Notes under the pieces: model-generated
The model's input: the letters and a program-made list of their open reading frames with translations, nothing else
Told to the model about the DNA's origin: nothing
Databases searched by the model: none
DNA from: Scytolyngbya sp. HA4215-MV1
GTDB taxonomy: Bacteria; Cyanobacteriota; Cyanobacteriia; Leptolyngbyales; Leptolyngbyaceae
DNA length: 64,000 nt
Reading direction: 5' to 3'
NCBI GenBank assembly: GCA_019359045.1
Contig: JAHHIA010000005.1
Span: 372,001 to 436,000 of the forward strand
Program-made: the position numbers and the translations under genes
Shown here: one piece after another, positions 1 through 9,634 of the stretch
Position numbering within the stretch: the stretch's first letter is position 1
Layout of the letters: every line of letters begins with the position of its first letter

Positions 1-174
1 CAAGTCCTAGATGTTTACGACGCACTCACTCATCCCCGTTGCTATAAGCCTGCGTTTAGTGCACAGCATGCCCTTCGCATCATGCTAGAAGATGCTGCGA
101 AGGGATGGTATAACCCTGAATTGATACAAGCTTTTCTTCAATTCAAAGCGCAAGCGGTGCTGGTTGAAGGATGA
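1..174 (+). CDS. HD-GYP domain protein, C-terminal fragment
   Basis: The window opens inside this gene; 57 codons remain before a TGA stop. The fragment has the pattern DVYDALTHPRCYKPAFS, then an IMLEDAAKGW segment and NPELIQAFLQF. This is the typical end of HD-GYP phosphodiesterase domains, where DVYDALT..RPYK and (F/Y)(D/N)P.L...F are conserved. Such domains usually hydrolyse cyclic di-GMP and often sit behind a receiver domain. The metal-binding HD and GYP motifs lie upstream of the window, so activity and full architecture cannot be judged. The family call is fairly secure; the function is inferred from the family. Confidence 0.75.
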   Translation, partial: QVLDVYDALTHPRCYKPAFSAQHALRIMLEDAAKGWYNPELIQAFLQFKAQAVLVEG

Positions 175-176
175 TA

Positions 177-211
177 GTTAGGAGTTAGGAGTTAGGAGTT
201 AGGAGTTAGGA
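177..211. repeat. Heptanucleotide tandem repeat (5 x GTTAGGA)
   Basis: Five perfect head-to-tail copies of GTTAGGA start 3 bases after the HD-GYP stop codon, followed by a decayed copy (GTCAGAA). Short tandem heptamers of this kind are common between genes in filamentous cyanobacteria. The rest of the 135-base gap up to the next gene shows nothing else. Confidence 0.85.
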
Positions 212-309
212 GTCAGAAGATTTTTCGTTCTCATGTTCTGCTTGGGAATGCTCCTTTCGAGGCGCTGCCTCCAATGACTTCTATCATTCCCTCACTCCAT
301 CACTCTCTC

Positions 310-2331
310 CTATGCCGATAAATAGGTGTAGCTACTCAGACACCGTTCATAGTTTTGCAACAGGAGTTGCGACTCTTCGAGGGTAATGCGTTTATCGAGC
401 AGAGCTTGTTCTGTCTGGCGACGAATGCTTTCGATCAGGTCTTCGGAATCATATTGCACATATCCCAGCACCTCATGCATGGTGTCGCCTTTGACGACAT
501 GTTCAATCTGGTAGCCTTTGGGGGTGAGCTGGATATGGATGGCGTTGGTGTCGCCAAATAGGTTGTGCAGGTTGCCCATAATCTCCTGATAGGCACCGCT
601 GAGGAACATGCCCAGATAATAAGGCTCTGCCGATTTCAGGGGGTGCAGTTCCAGTACAGATTTGACATCGCGCAGATCGATAAATTGGTCGATTTTGCCG
701 TCGCTATCACAGGTGAGGTCTGCCAGGGTGCCGCGCTGGGTGGGTTCTTCGTCCAATCGGTGAATCGGCATGATTGGGAAGAGTTGGTCGATCGCCCAGC
801 TATCAGGTGCCGACTGAAATACCGAGAGATTGACGTAGTAAATCGATGCCATGATCTTTTCCAGATCTTCCAGATCATCGGGCACATATTCTTGCTGGCG
901 GGCAATCGCGAGAATCTTATGGCAGCAGGACCAGTAGAGCCGTTCCACTCGGGCGCGTTCGGTCAAGCTCAAGTAGCCAAAATTGAATAGACTAATTGCC
1001 TCTTCTTTGAACTGAACTGCGTCGTGATATGCCTCCTGATAGTTCTCAAGAGCGATCGCTTCCCAAGTTTCATAAAGGTTGCGAATAATCAGGTGTTCCC
1101 GCTCTTTCAACGGTTCGGGGGGGCTGGCAGGGACATCACTGGTGCTGAGCACATCGAACACCAAAACCGATTGGTGCGAGGCGATCGCTCGTCCACTTTC
1201 GCTGACCAGTGTAGGAACCGGGATGCTTCGCTCAGTACAAGCCTCTTTGATTTCTGCCACGATGTCGTTGGCATAGTTCTGCATGTTGTAGTTTTTGGAG
1301 GCATAAAAGTTAGTTTTGGAGCCGTCGTAGTCTACCCCTAGCCCTCCCCCTACATCCAAATACTTCATATCGGCTCCCAGTCGTGCTAGTTCGACGTAGA
1401 TCTGGCTGGCTTCCCGAATCGCATCTTTGACGACCGCGATCGACGAAATCTGAGAACCAATGTGGAAGTGCAGGAGTTGCAGCGAACTCAGCATTTGGGC
1501 AGCTTGGAGCCGTTCCACTGCCTGAATCATTTCGGGAATGGTTAAGCCAAACTTGGCACGATCGCCGGCTGAGGTGCCCCAACGCCCCATCCCCTTGGTA
1601 CTGAGTTTTGCACGTACACCCAGAATCGGCTGAATTCCTAGCTTCCGCCCTGCCTCGATCACCAATGCCACCTCTTCCAGTTGCTCTAGCACAATGATGG
1701 GGGTCTGTCCCAACCGTTGCGCCAAAATGGCGGTTTCGATGTATTCCCGATCTTTGTAGCCGTTGCAGATCAGTAAAGCGCCTGGGGTATTGAGGGTTGC
1801 CAGGGCAATCATCAACTCAGGCTTGGAGCCTGCTTCCAGCCCAAACTGGTGGGGTTTGCCAAAGCGCACCAAATCTTCCACCAGGTGGCGTTGCTGGTTG
1901 CACTTTACCGGAAACACGCCTTTGTACGTTCCAGCGTAGCTGTAGCGAGCGATCGCTCGGGAAAAGGCAGCATTCAATCGCTCGATGCGGTCTTCGAGAA
2001 TGTCTGAAAATCGAATCAGTAAAGGTAGACCCAGGTTGCGCTTTTTCAGAGCATTGACCAACTCAAACAGATCGAGCGAGCCACCGCGATCGCCCTGTGG
2101 CGACACCGTTACATGTCCTGCTGCATTAATCGAAAAATAAGGCTCACCCCAACCCTGGATGCGATAGAGTTCTTCGCTTTTCTCGATCGTCCAGGTTGTT
2201 GCAGTTTCACCGATCGTTAGTTTGACACCGTTCGAGCTATCCATCACCTCAGCCCGATTTGGCTTCAACTTAGTGCCATTGTTGACTAGTTTCTCACTTG
2301 CCGCTTGAGCTTGAGTCGATTCGCCACCCAT
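310..2331 (-). CDS. speA: Biosynthetic arginine decarboxylase
   Basis: PLP-dependent fold-III decarboxylase that converts arginine to agmatine and CO2, the first step of polyamine synthesis by the agmatine route. The 673-residue length fits the SpeA family (about 630-680). The PLP-lysine context GVFPVKCNQQ is present, followed by GLEAGSKPEL, a HIGSQ motif and a long C-terminal region ending near RCLSSYTYLSA. I place the start at the ATG at 2331 (MGGESTQ). A GTG at 2349 in the same frame would add six residues and has a poorly spaced ribosome site. It is transcribed away from ndk, and the 243-base gap between them (2332-2574) shows no feature I can name. Confidence 0.95.
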   Translation of the reverse strand: MGGESTQAQAASEKLVNNGTKLKPNRAEVMDSSNGVKLTIGETATTWTIEKSEELYRIQGWGEPYFSINAAGHVTVSPQGDRGGSLDLFELVNALKKRNLGLPLLIRFSDILEDRIERLNAAFSRAIARYSYAGTYKGVFPVKCNQQRHLVEDLVRFGKPHQFGLEAGSKPELMIALATLNTPGALLICNGYKDREYIETAILAQRLGQTPIIVLEQLEEVALVIEAGRKLGIQPILGVRAKLSTKGMGRWGTSAGDRAKFGLTIPEMIQAVERLQAAQMLSSLQLLHFHIGSQISSIAVVKDAIREASQIYVELARLGADMKYLDVGGGLGVDYDGSKTNFYASKNYNMQNYANDIVAEIKEACTERSIPVPTLVSESGRAIASHQSVLVFDVLSTSDVPASPPEPLKEREHLIIRNLYETWEAIALENYQEAYHDAVQFKEEAISLFNFGYLSLTERARVERLYWSCCHKILAIARQQEYVPDDLEDLEKIMASIYYVNLSVFQSAPDSWAIDQLFPIMPIHRLDEEPTQRGTLADLTCDSDGKIDQFIDLRDVKSVLELHPLKSAEPYYLGMFLSGAYQEIMGNLHNLFGDTNAIHIQLTPKGYQIEHVVKGDTMHEVLGYVQYDSEDLIESIRRQTEQALLDKRITLEESQLLLQNYERCLSSYTYLSA

Positions 2332-2574
2332 CCTTGTACCTGTCCTCACAACCTTTTAGATAGCCAGTCTATCGCACTCACTCAGGAGTTGTAGGTAAGA
2401 TGGCTGACGATCGGGCTGAACGAAATTTTGGATGTTTCGGCATCGCAGGATGTATTGAAGCTTTGCCTAACCCAGCTGGTTTCATTTCCCCATGCCTGAG
2501 TCGCAAATGGCATCGGAGCCGTTCTGAGTTAATCTGGATGCTGTATTCAGTTAGTTCAAGATGAGGGAAGCGCT

Positions 2575-3024
2575 TTGGAACGGACATTTTTGGCAATTAA
2601 ACCGGATGGTGTGCAGCGTAAGCTGATCGGTGAGATTATTAGCCGATTTGAAGCAAAAGGCTTTACGCTGGTGGGTCTGAAGTTGGTCAACGTGAGCCGT
2701 GAACTGGCGGAAACCCATTACGGCGTTCATCGGGAAAGACCTTTCTTTCAGGGGTTGGTTGAGTTCATCACGTCTGGTCCCGTAGTGGCAATGGTTTGGG
2801 AAGGGGAAGGGGTAATTGCCTCTGCCAGAAAGATGATTGGCGCTACCAACCCGTTGAATGCTGAACCGGGAACGATTCGGGGTGATTTTGGGGTCAGTGT
2901 AGGACGCAATTTGATCCATGGTTCCGATGCGCCTGAAACGGCTCAAAGCGAGATTAGCCTGTGGTTTAAAGATGAGGAACTGGCGAATTGGCAACCCACG
3001 ATTACACCCTGGATTTATGAATAA
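2575..3024 (+). CDS. ndk: Nucleoside diphosphate kinase (TTG start)
   Basis: Transfers the gamma-phosphate between nucleoside triphosphates and diphosphates through a phosphohistidine. The 149-residue protein begins [15 protein letters not shown], the usual N-terminus of the family, which fixes the start at a TTG codon rather than an ATG. The catalytic histidine lies in [13 protein letters not shown], near residue 118 as usual, and the C-terminal W.Y/E signature is present. A GAGG about 9 bases upstream can serve as ribosome binding site. The gene stands alone; a hairpin follows at 3118. Confidence 0.96.
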   Translation: MERTFLAIKPDGVQRKLIGEIISRFEAKGFTLVGLKLVNVSRELAETHYGVHRERPFFQGLVEFITSGPVVAMVWEGEGVIASARKMIGATNPLNAEPGTIRGDFGVSVGRNLIHGSDAPETAQSEISLWFKDEELANWQPTITPWIYE

Positions 3025-3062
3025 TCTAAGCTGGTAGCGTGCTGTCAAGCCAAACGCGAGGT

Positions 3063-3150
3063 TTTCGCGATCGCGAAACCCCAAAGCTTGATTGATGATG
3101 CGCTACGCTGGCATCCAAGACCTCCGAGGTTGTTAAAACTTCGGAGGTCT
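3063..3150. repeat. HIP1-centred palindrome and inverted-repeat hairpin after ndk
   Basis: Two structures follow ndk. The first is the 16-base perfect palindrome TTTCGCGATCGCGAAA (3063-3078), centred on the cyanobacterial HIP1 octamer. The second is a 10-base perfect inverted repeat, AGACCTCCGA (3118-3127) and TCGGAGGTCT (3141-3150), around a 13-base loop with inner GTT/AAC pairing. No T-run follows, so it may be a dispersed palindromic repeat rather than a clean Rho-independent terminator, although it lies where an ndk terminator would be expected. Confidence 0.55.
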
Positions 3151-3198
3151 GCACCCAGACCAGATCTTTAAAATTGATCGAAAAAATTGATCGAACTT

Positions 3199-4248
3199 AT
3201 GAGTCAAGCTTTACGGGATATTCAGGGCGCGTTTGGGGCAGTAGTAGAAGCAGATGTCCCTGTCAGTTTTGGCAATGATGTGATGGCGTTGCAGGCGGCG
3301 ATCTCGGGGGTGGCATTGTACGATCGCACGCACTGGGGTCGAATTCGGGTCACCGATGCCGATCGTCTCAGTTTTTTGCACAACCAGAGCAGCAACGACT
3401 TCAAGATTCTGAAACCAGGGCAGGGGTGCGATACGGTTTTTCTGACCTCTACAGCTCGGACAATTGATCTCATCACGGCTTATGTGCTGGCAGATGCGGT
3501 ATGGTTGGTGACCTCGCCAGAACAAAGCCAGAAAGTGATGACAGTTCTCGATCGCTACATTTTCTTTGCCGACAAGGTAAAACTAACCGATGTTTCTGCC
3601 GAAACTGCTGCCTTCAGTCTGATTGGTCCCGCCAGCCATGCCTTACTAGATAAATTGGGGGCAGGAGCGCTGGTAGGTCAACCTTATGCCAGCCACCAAA
3701 CCCTTTGGCTTGCAGGGCAGGAAGTATTGGTCGCGGTGGGCAATGAGTTGGCGATCGCAGGCTATACAGTAATTGCTCCAATTGAGCAGGCAGCAAGCCT
3801 TTGGCAAAGCCTGGTGGCAGCAGATGCGGTGCCACTGGGTAATCGTGCTTGGCAGCAACTTCGCATTCAGCAGGGGCGTCCTATGCCCGGTCACGAGTTG
3901 ACCGAAGACTACAATCCGTTGGAAGCAGGGCTATGGCAAACCATTTCTTTTAACAAAGGGTGCTATATCGGGCAAGAAACGATCGCCCGTCTGGATACTT
4001 ATAAAGGCGTAAAGCAGCAGCTTTGGGGAATTCGCTTCCATCACTCCACTGAACTGGGTAGCCCAATCACTCTGGGTACAGACAAAGTGGGCACCTTGAC
4101 CAGCCTCACCCAGACTGAACAGGGTTATCTGGGCTTAGCTTATATCCGCACTAAAGTTGAGGCAGCCGCCGGTCTGAAGGTACAGGTGGGGAATTGGGAA
4201 GCGGAATTGGTGGATCTCCCGTTTGTGACCCGCGATCGGCAATCTTGA
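3199..4248 (+). CDS. ygfZ: YgfZ/GcvT-family folate-binding protein
   Basis: A tetrahydrofolate-binding protein of the YgfZ/IbaG-associated GcvT paralogue family, which supports assembly or repair of certain iron-sulfur enzymes. The signature KGCYIGQE, whose cysteine is functionally important in YgfZ, lies near residue 260, preceded by a GcvT-like N-terminal domain with ALYDRTHWGRIRV and FLHNQSSNDF. It is 349 residues long, close to the family norm. I use the ATG at 3199; the frame extends four codons further to a TTG at 3187. No good ribosome site is visible for either. Aminomethyltransferase GcvT is excluded by the YgfZ signature and the single-gene context. Confidence 0.85.
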   Translation: MSQALRDIQGAFGAVVEADVPVSFGNDVMALQAAISGVALYDRTHWGRIRVTDADRLSFLHNQSSNDFKILKPGQGCDTVFLTSTARTIDLITAYVLADAVWLVTSPEQSQKVMTVLDRYIFFADKVKLTDVSAETAAFSLIGPASHALLDKLGAGALVGQPYASHQTLWLAGQEVLVAVGNELAIAGYTVIAPIEQAASLWQSLVAADAVPLGNRAWQQLRIQQGRPMPGHELTEDYNPLEAGLWQTISFNKGCYIGQETIARLDTYKGVKQQLWGIRFHHSTELGSPITLGTDKVGTLTSLTQTEQGYLGLAYIRTKVEAAAGLKVQVGNWEAELVDLPFVTRDRQS

Positions 4249-4543
4249 TCGGCAGCAAACGCATGTTTCCAGGAAGCAGTATCTTTGGCTCCAAATATCA
4301 TCGATGCAGTTCCGAACTCGGATGATGCCGATCAAACTTCGTCGAAGCTAATCTTATGGCTGATGAATTTTGATATAACCTGATACAATCCCGCTCGATT
4401 TGGGCACTCTTGCATATAATTCAGTAGTTATTCGGTTGACTGGCAAACCGGGTGATTTTGAATAGGCTGTGAATGATTTTGTAAAACTAGCATGATCACT
4501 TAACAAAACCGTTCATAGATGTCGATTGCCACTCCTCTAAATT

Positions 4544-4616
4544 GGCGTTGCTGATTCTGGGTATAAATTGGGAGTTGTATGAATTGAAACTTCGTTCCAA
4601 TTCATACGGCTATTCA
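4544..4616. repeat. Dispersed hairpin repeat, copy A
   Basis: It starts GGCGTTGCTGATTCTGG and contains an inner hairpin ATGAATTG / CAATTCAT around the loop AAACTTCGTTC. It is nearly the same as copy B at 29089-29160 and shares the hairpin plan with copy C at 8474-8553. It occupies most of the end of the 420-base gap before the next gene. The rest of that gap (4249-4543) shows no clear feature. An element of this type is probably a REP- or MITE-like repeat. Confidence 0.75.
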
Positions 4617-4668
4617 GTACCCCCTCTTAATCCGCTTGTTATTCGTTGGAGCCATAGGGCATTCAGAA

Positions 4669-7600
4669 ATGCGAATTTCGCTTCGAATGTTGTTGATTGT
4701 GCCGTTTGTTCTGCAAGTGGTCGGAATTACAGGTTTGGTTGGCTATCTTTCCTATTGCAGTGGGCAAAAAGCAGTCACCGACCTTGCCGATCAATTAATC
4801 GAATCAACCAGCGATCGAGTCAAGGATCGCCTCGATAGTTTTTTAGGCAATGCCCAAAAAGTTTTAGCTATCAGCAAGCAAGCACTAGAAAGCCAACAAC
4901 TTGACGATACCAATTTTAAGCAATTAGAAAATTACTTCTTTCAAACCTTACCCTTATATGACGATTTTACGGCGATCGGGCTTGGTAATACCCAAGGCGA
5001 AGCGCTTTTCATCGGCCATGATAGGCGAGGAATTCTCACTGTGCCAGGTTCTTGGATCTCTGGCGAAACGACCAACCGTTACCCCAAAGAGAATCGGCTC
5101 TATCGTCTGGATGCCCAGGGGAAGCGAATTGAACTGGTTCAAACGGTTCACAATTATGACCCCCGCCAGATAACGTGGTACAAAATTGCCGCAAAAAACG
5201 GCAAGCCATCCTGGACTCCGATTTATCCACTTCTGCTTGCCCCCCTTGCAAGTTCGGCGGCGGTGGCCCCTGTCTACAAAAATCAACAATTACGAGGGGT
5301 TTTATCGGTCACCGTTTCACTGAACGATATCAGTGAATTTCTGAATCATTTAGATTTTTCTCCGAATGGTCAAATATTCGTCATTGAGCGATCGGGGGAT
5401 TTAATTGCCACCTCCACCCTGGAGAAAACCTATGCTATTCATCTAGCAGCCAACCAGCGAAAGCTGATTCGGCTGAATGCAGTGAAGAGCCAAGACGGTT
5501 TAACCCAGGCGACGGCAAAGGCACTCCTGACTCATTTTGGTTCGTTCAAAAAAATTCGGCCATCTAAGTTTGACTTTGTGGATACGGTGTCGTTGAAGCA
5601 GGGAAAGCAGGCGCGTCAACGGTATTTTGCTAACGTCACCTCTTATCAAGACAAATATGGGCTGGACTGGCTGATTGTCACTGTGGTGCCAGAGTTTGAC
5701 TTCATGGGCGAAATCTATCGCAACTGGCGCCAAACCTTACTGCTTTGTGGGGTTGCCCTGAGCACTTCACTCGGATTTGGAATTTGGACAGCTCGCCGGA
5801 TTACGCATCCCCTAGTGCAGTTGACTCGGGCAACTGAGGCGTTTGCTTCGGGGCATTTAGATCGCCCAGTCTCTGCTACCCAGATCCTCGAAGTTGCGGC
5901 TCTATCCAAATCGTTTTGCCAAATGGCAAATCAGTTGAGTCGTTCTTTCCGATCGCTGCGCGAAAGTGAACAAAAGTTTTCGACGCTACTGGATAGTGTG
6001 CCTGTGGGTGTCAGTGTGTTTGATGCTGAGGGTAATTTGCTCTTGGTCAATCGGCAAGGAGCGGCAATTACTGGACAGGAAACTGCGCCGGTGCCCGCTA
6101 AGCAAATCTCAGAAGTTTATCGAGTCTATGTCGCAGGGACCGATCGTCCATACCCTACTGATCAACTCCCCGCAATGCGGGTACTACGGGGTGAGATGAG
6201 CGATAACAATGACATTGAAATTGAGGTGAATGGTCGTCGGATTCCCCTTGAAGTAAAAACAATGCCAGTCATTGATGAAACTGGCAAAGTGATCTATGTC
6301 ATCAATGCTTTTCAAGATATTACCGATCGACAGCAAGCTGAACAATTTCGCCTCAACTATGCGCGTGAATTAGAACGACAAATCTCCGAAAAAACATCGG
6401 CTTTACAAGTCTCTCAAACTAAGCTGAGTGACATTCTGGACAATACGATTGCTACTATCTTTAACTTTCATCTATTTGATGATGGTTCCATTGCCTACCA
6501 ATACGTTTCCAATGGGTGCATTGATCTCTGTGGTTATACCCCGAAAGAAATTATCGCCGACCCAGAATTGTGGCGCTCACGAGTGCATCCAGATGACTGG
6601 CAATCGATTTTGGTGCCAACCTATCACAGCATTCTGAATGGACAAAAACAGCCGCCTAGAGAAGAATTTCGCTATCGTCACCGCGATAATTCTTTGCGTT
6701 GGATTGGATCTCGGATTTCTGCCCGTTGGGATGAAGCTGCTCACGCCTGGAACGTCACTGTCGTCAATACCGATATCACCGAACGCAAACAGGTAGAACT
6801 GGAGCTTCAAAAAAACAAAGAATTGGCTGAAGCCGCAAACCAGGCAAAGGGAAACTTCATTGCCAACATGAGTCATGAGTTGCGATCGCCCCTGAATGCC
6901 ATTTTGGGCTTTGCCCATCTACTCAAACGAGACCCGCTGATTCCACCAGCCCAGCAAGAAAATGCTGCGATTATTGAACGCAGTGGTGCCCATTTACTCA
7001 ACATCATCAATCAAGTACTCGATCTTGCCAAAATCGAAGCCAAACGTGCCACTCTCAATGCAACTGACTTTGACCTCTGGGCACTCCTGCATGACGTTCA
7101 TGACCTGTTCAAACTCAAAGCCCTCGACAAAAATGTTGCTTTTTGCCTGGAACAATCGCCCGATATACCCAGGCTGGTATACACCGATGAAGTGAAACTG
7201 CGACAAGTGCTGATCAACTTACTTGACAACGCCCTCAAGTTTACCGATCGTGGTCATGTGACTCTGCGAGTTAGCATATCTGAGCAATCGAAGTTGGAGC
7301 CATTCCATCCATTGAACCACTCCACTCAGCATCACCAGAACGATACGCCCACCCGGATTCAATTTGAAGTCGAAGATAGCGGTAGCGGGATTTCTATCGT
7401 TGATCAGCAAAAACTATTTGAAGCTTTTAGCCAAACCCAAAGTGGACAACAAAAATCTGGAACCGGATTAGGACTCACCATTAGCCGTGAATTTGTCCGC
7501 ATTATGGGGGGAGACATCTCAGTAGAAAGCCATCTGGGTCAGGGCAGTTATTTCCGATTTGATATTCTGCTGCTGACCAAGCATCTCTCGCATGACCCGC

Positions 7601-8286
7601 AGCCCGACGATTGCCCCATCATCGGACTTGCCCCCGGACAGCCTCGCTATCGCTTTCTCATTGTGGATGACAATCCAGTCAATCGTCGGTTATTAGTGCA
7701 ATTGCTCAGTGTTTTAGAAGTGGATTTACAAGAAGCTGCGAATGGCATGGACGCGATCGCCCTGTGGAAGGACTGGCACCCCGATTTAATCTGGATGGAC
7801 TTGCGAATGCCTGAGCTTGATGGCTACGAAGTGACCCGTCAGATTCGTCAACTTGAAACCGCCCAAGCAGTTCAATCTCCCGTGATTGTGATTGGCATTT
7901 CGGCAACGGGTTTGACCAACCATCACGAAATCGCGATCGCGTCTGGTTGCAACGATTTCATCAGCAAACCCTTCGCTGAATCCGAAATTTTTGCGACCCT
8001 CAAGCGCCATCTCGATTTGCAATATCGCTATGCTGGAGTGTCATGCTTTGCCAACCAAGCGATCGATGAAACTCGGGTAGCTGTATGGATCAATGCTTTA
8101 CCCGAAGACCTCCAGACTGCACTCAAGCAATCTGTTATTCTCGGCTATACCCACCAAATTCAAGACATCATTCACCAAATCGAGACCCAAAACCCCAACT
8201 TGTCAACGGTCTTTAAAAATCTCGCCGAAGAATTTGAATATACCCAAATTCTTTACTTCCTAGACATTGCCCAGCAAACCCGTTGA
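4669..8286 (+). CDS. Membrane hybrid sensor histidine kinase (Cache-HAMP-PAS-PAS-HisKA-HATPase-REC)
   Basis: A signal-transducing kinase of about 1,205 residues. From the N-terminus: a membrane segment (about 7-29), a large extracytoplasmic dCache-like sensor (about 40-345), a second membrane helix (about 352-375), HAMP, two PAS domains (about 440-560 and 590-715), HisKA with phospho-acceptor in ANMSHELRSPLNAILG, an HATPase domain with DSGSGIS and TGLGLTIS, and a receiver with phosphorylation site LIWMDLRMPELDG. A 90-residue tail follows without a clear HPt motif. I chose the ATG at 4669 because the membrane helix follows directly; the frame runs to a TTG at 4636. The ligand is unknown. No partner regulator lies beside it, so it may signal through an unlinked HPt or regulator. 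Confidence 0.9.
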   Translation: MRISLRMLLIVPFVLQVVGITGLVGYLSYCSGQKAVTDLADQLIESTSDRVKDRLDSFLGNAQKVLAISKQALESQQLDDTNFKQLENYFFQTLPLYDDFTAIGLGNTQGEALFIGHDRRGILTVPGSWISGETTNRYPKENRLYRLDAQGKRIELVQTVHNYDPRQITWYKIAAKNGKPSWTPIYPLLLAPLASSAAVAPVYKNQQLRGVLSVTVSLNDISEFLNHLDFSPNGQIFVIERSGDLIATSTLEKTYAIHLAANQRKLIRLNAVKSQDGLTQATAKALLTHFGSFKKIRPSKFDFVDTVSLKQGKQARQRYFANVTSYQDKYGLDWLIVTVVPEFDFMGEIYRNWRQTLLLCGVALSTSLGFGIWTARRITHPLVQLTRATEAFASGHLDRPVSATQILEVAALSKSFCQMANQLSRSFRSLRESEQKFSTLLDSVPVGVSVFDAEGNLLLVNRQGAAITGQETAPVPAKQISEVYRVYVAGTDRPYPTDQLPAMRVLRGEMSDNNDIEIEVNGRRIPLEVKTMPVIDETGKVIYVINAFQDITDRQQAEQFRLNYARELERQISEKTSALQVSQTKLSDILDNTIATIFNFHLFDDGSIAYQYVSNGCIDLCGYTPKEIIADPELWRSRVHPDDWQSILVPTYHSILNGQKQPPREEFRYRHRDNSLRWIGSRISARWDEAAHAWNVTVVNTDITERKQVELELQKNKELAEAANQAKGNFIANMSHELRSPLNAILGFAHLLKRDPLIPPAQQENAAIIERSGAHLLNIINQVLDLAKIEAKRATLNATDFDLWALLHDVHDLFKLKALDKNVAFCLEQSPDIPRLVYTDEVKLRQVLINLLDNALKFTDRGHVTLRVSISEQSKLEPFHPLNHSTQHHQNDTPTRIQFEVEDSGSGISIVDQQKLFEAFSQTQSGQQKSGTGLGLTISREFVRIMGGDISVESHLGQGSYFRFDILLLTKHLSHDPQPDDCPIIGLAPGQPRYRFLIVDDNPVNRRLLVQLLSVLEVDLQEAANGMDAIALWKDWHPDLIWMDLRMPELDGYEVTRQIRQLETAQAVQSPVIVIGISATGLTNHHEIAIASGCNDFISKPFAESEIFATLKRHLDLQYRYAGVSCFANQAIDETRVAVWINALPEDLQTALKQSVILGYTHQIQDIIHQIETQNPNLSTVFKNLAEEFEYTQILYFLDIAQQTR

Positions 8287-8414
8287 AGATTTTCATCCGG
8301 TTGCCTGACGGATATGAATAAAAGTCCATAGCGTTTGATCCTGACAGACTCTACCCAACAGGGTTAGTAAATGGTTCGGCTACCCGCGTCAATTTGGATT
8401 TTTAGGGTTTTAAT

Positions 8415-8455
8415 CTTCAGATTTTCTGAAGCAGGGACAGGCAAATGCCTGTCCC
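8415..8455. repeat. Two adjacent inverted repeats downstream of the hybrid kinase
   Basis: CTTCAGA (8415-8421) pairs with TCTGAAG (8425-8431) across three T residues. GGGACAGGCA (8434-8443) pairs with TGCCTGTCCC (8446-8455) across two A residues. Both are perfect. They lie in the 338-base gap between two convergent genes and may end transcription from one or both sides, though no long T-run follows. The second is of a dispersed palindrome type common in cyanobacteria. The remainder of the gap is copy C of the hairpin repeat and unremarkable sequence. Confidence 0.5.
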
Positions 8456-8473
8456 CACCAGGCTATTCAAGCG

Positions 8474-8553
8474 GCGTTGCCCAACAACGGTATGAAGATG
8501 GTGCTGAATGATTTGCAACTTCGTTCCAAATCATCCTGCTTTTCAGCAACGCC
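8474..8553. repeat. Dispersed hairpin repeat, copy C
   Basis: This 80-base element is bounded by perfect inverted ends GGCGTTGC (8474) and GCAACGCC (ending 8553). The inner stem is ATGATTTG / CAAATCAT around the loop CAACTTCGTTC. The same loop occurs in copies A and B, where the stem reads ATGAATTG / CAATTCAT, so both stem arms have changed together. The complete ends suggest this copy is closest to the full element. Confidence 0.7.
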
Positions 8554-8624
8554 ACTCAAGCTAAGTTGGTAAAACACACTTTCCCTGGCTCTGCTGGGAA
8601 ATACCCCTGGGCGGCTCTGCTTGC

Positions 8625-9413
8625 CTAATCGATGTTGATAGAAGTCGGTGAAGAAGCACTGGTGCTCGTTGCTGCTAGAGGTTTGCGGAAATCAGCATAG
8701 AGTTTATCGCGCCAGGTGAAGAAAGGTTCAAATGTAGCAACATCAGCTATGCCAGGGACACCTTTGCCCTTTAGTTGTTCCGGAATATTCAGATAGGGTC
8801 CCTCTGGGAATTTGATATACATCGACAACCCAGCAACGGCAAAATCTGCCAGGGTTGGTTGGTCGGTAACCAGGTAAGGCTGTTGCATCAAAATGAAGCA
8901 AAGAGATGCTAGATCATGCTTCAGGGCTTCTTGAGCTGTTTTGGCAACATCGGTGCCCATGCCAATACCGAGACTGAGAAAGCTGAAGAACTCAGTAGGA
9001 ATTGAGCTAACCAGTGTTCTGAGTGGGTCTGGGGTGGTACTGGGTAATAGAGCGGTACGGAAGCCCTGACTGCCCAGAGCTGCCAGTAGTGCTTTACGAG
9101 CATTTAAGCCGATCAGTTCATCCGCCCATTGTTCAATCAGATAGCAAAGCCCTTTAAGTTTAGGATCGCTAGGAATAATGGGGCGATCGGGATAAGTCTT
9201 GTCGAGATATTCGGCGATCGCAGTAGAATCCGCAATCACCTCATTGCCATCTTTGAGGACAGGCACCTGGCGCTGACCCGACAAACGATAGAGATCAATT
9301 TGCCCAATTCCTGGCGTGACCTGAATCTTGCGATAAGCCAGACCCTTGTAATCCAGAATCAAGCGAACCTTCTCAACGTAGTGCGATAGCTCAAATTGAT
9401 AAAGCTCCAGCAT
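8625..9413 (-). CDS. Glutathione S-transferase family protein
   Basis: A soluble 262-residue protein with an N-terminal thioredoxin-like GST domain (MLELYQFELSHYVEKVR, with Ser/Tyr near residues 10-12 as candidate glutathione-activating residues, then QVPVLKDG and DSTAIAEYLD that bind glutathione) and an all-helical C-terminal GST domain. The start is the ATG at 9413, preceded by AGGAG at good spacing; the frame continues 14 codons upstream without support. The substrate cannot be told. It faces the fasciclin gene, leaving a 221-base divergent promoter region (9414-9634). Confidence 0.88.
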   Translation of the reverse strand: MLELYQFELSHYVEKVRLILDYKGLAYRKIQVTPGIGQIDLYRLSGQRQVPVLKDGNEVIADSTAIAEYLDKTYPDRPIIPSDPKLKGLCYLIEQWADELIGLNARKALLAALGSQGFRTALLPSTTPDPLRTLVSSIPTEFFSFLSLGIGMGTDVAKTAQEALKHDLASLCFILMQQPYLVTDQPTLADFAVAGLSMYIKFPEGPYLNIPEQLKGKGVPGIADVATFEPFFTWRDKLYADFRKPLAATSTSASSPTSINID

Positions 9414-9634
9414 TAGTTCATCTCCTGCATATGTCTGAGTTTCAGCACTACTCAAATAACCATAAGGTCAATCATACAGCCAGAAAAATCTTGTCGGTGT
9501 CAGTTGGAAGAAGGATTTTATGTCCTGGTTCTTCTCTTTTTAAGATCCAACCAGGGGTAGAGAAAAGCCTAAGACGGGCAACGTAACCTTAAATTTGCAG
9601 AACTTCACATCTTGCTTCACAAAAGGAGAGTTCC

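Noticed and set aside
4542-4838. A 98-codon plus-strand frame over the repeat and the start of the Cache kinase
   Set aside because: Its first part is the hairpin repeat, which gives a very similar peptide at 29.1 kb, and the rest is a shifted frame of the kinase.
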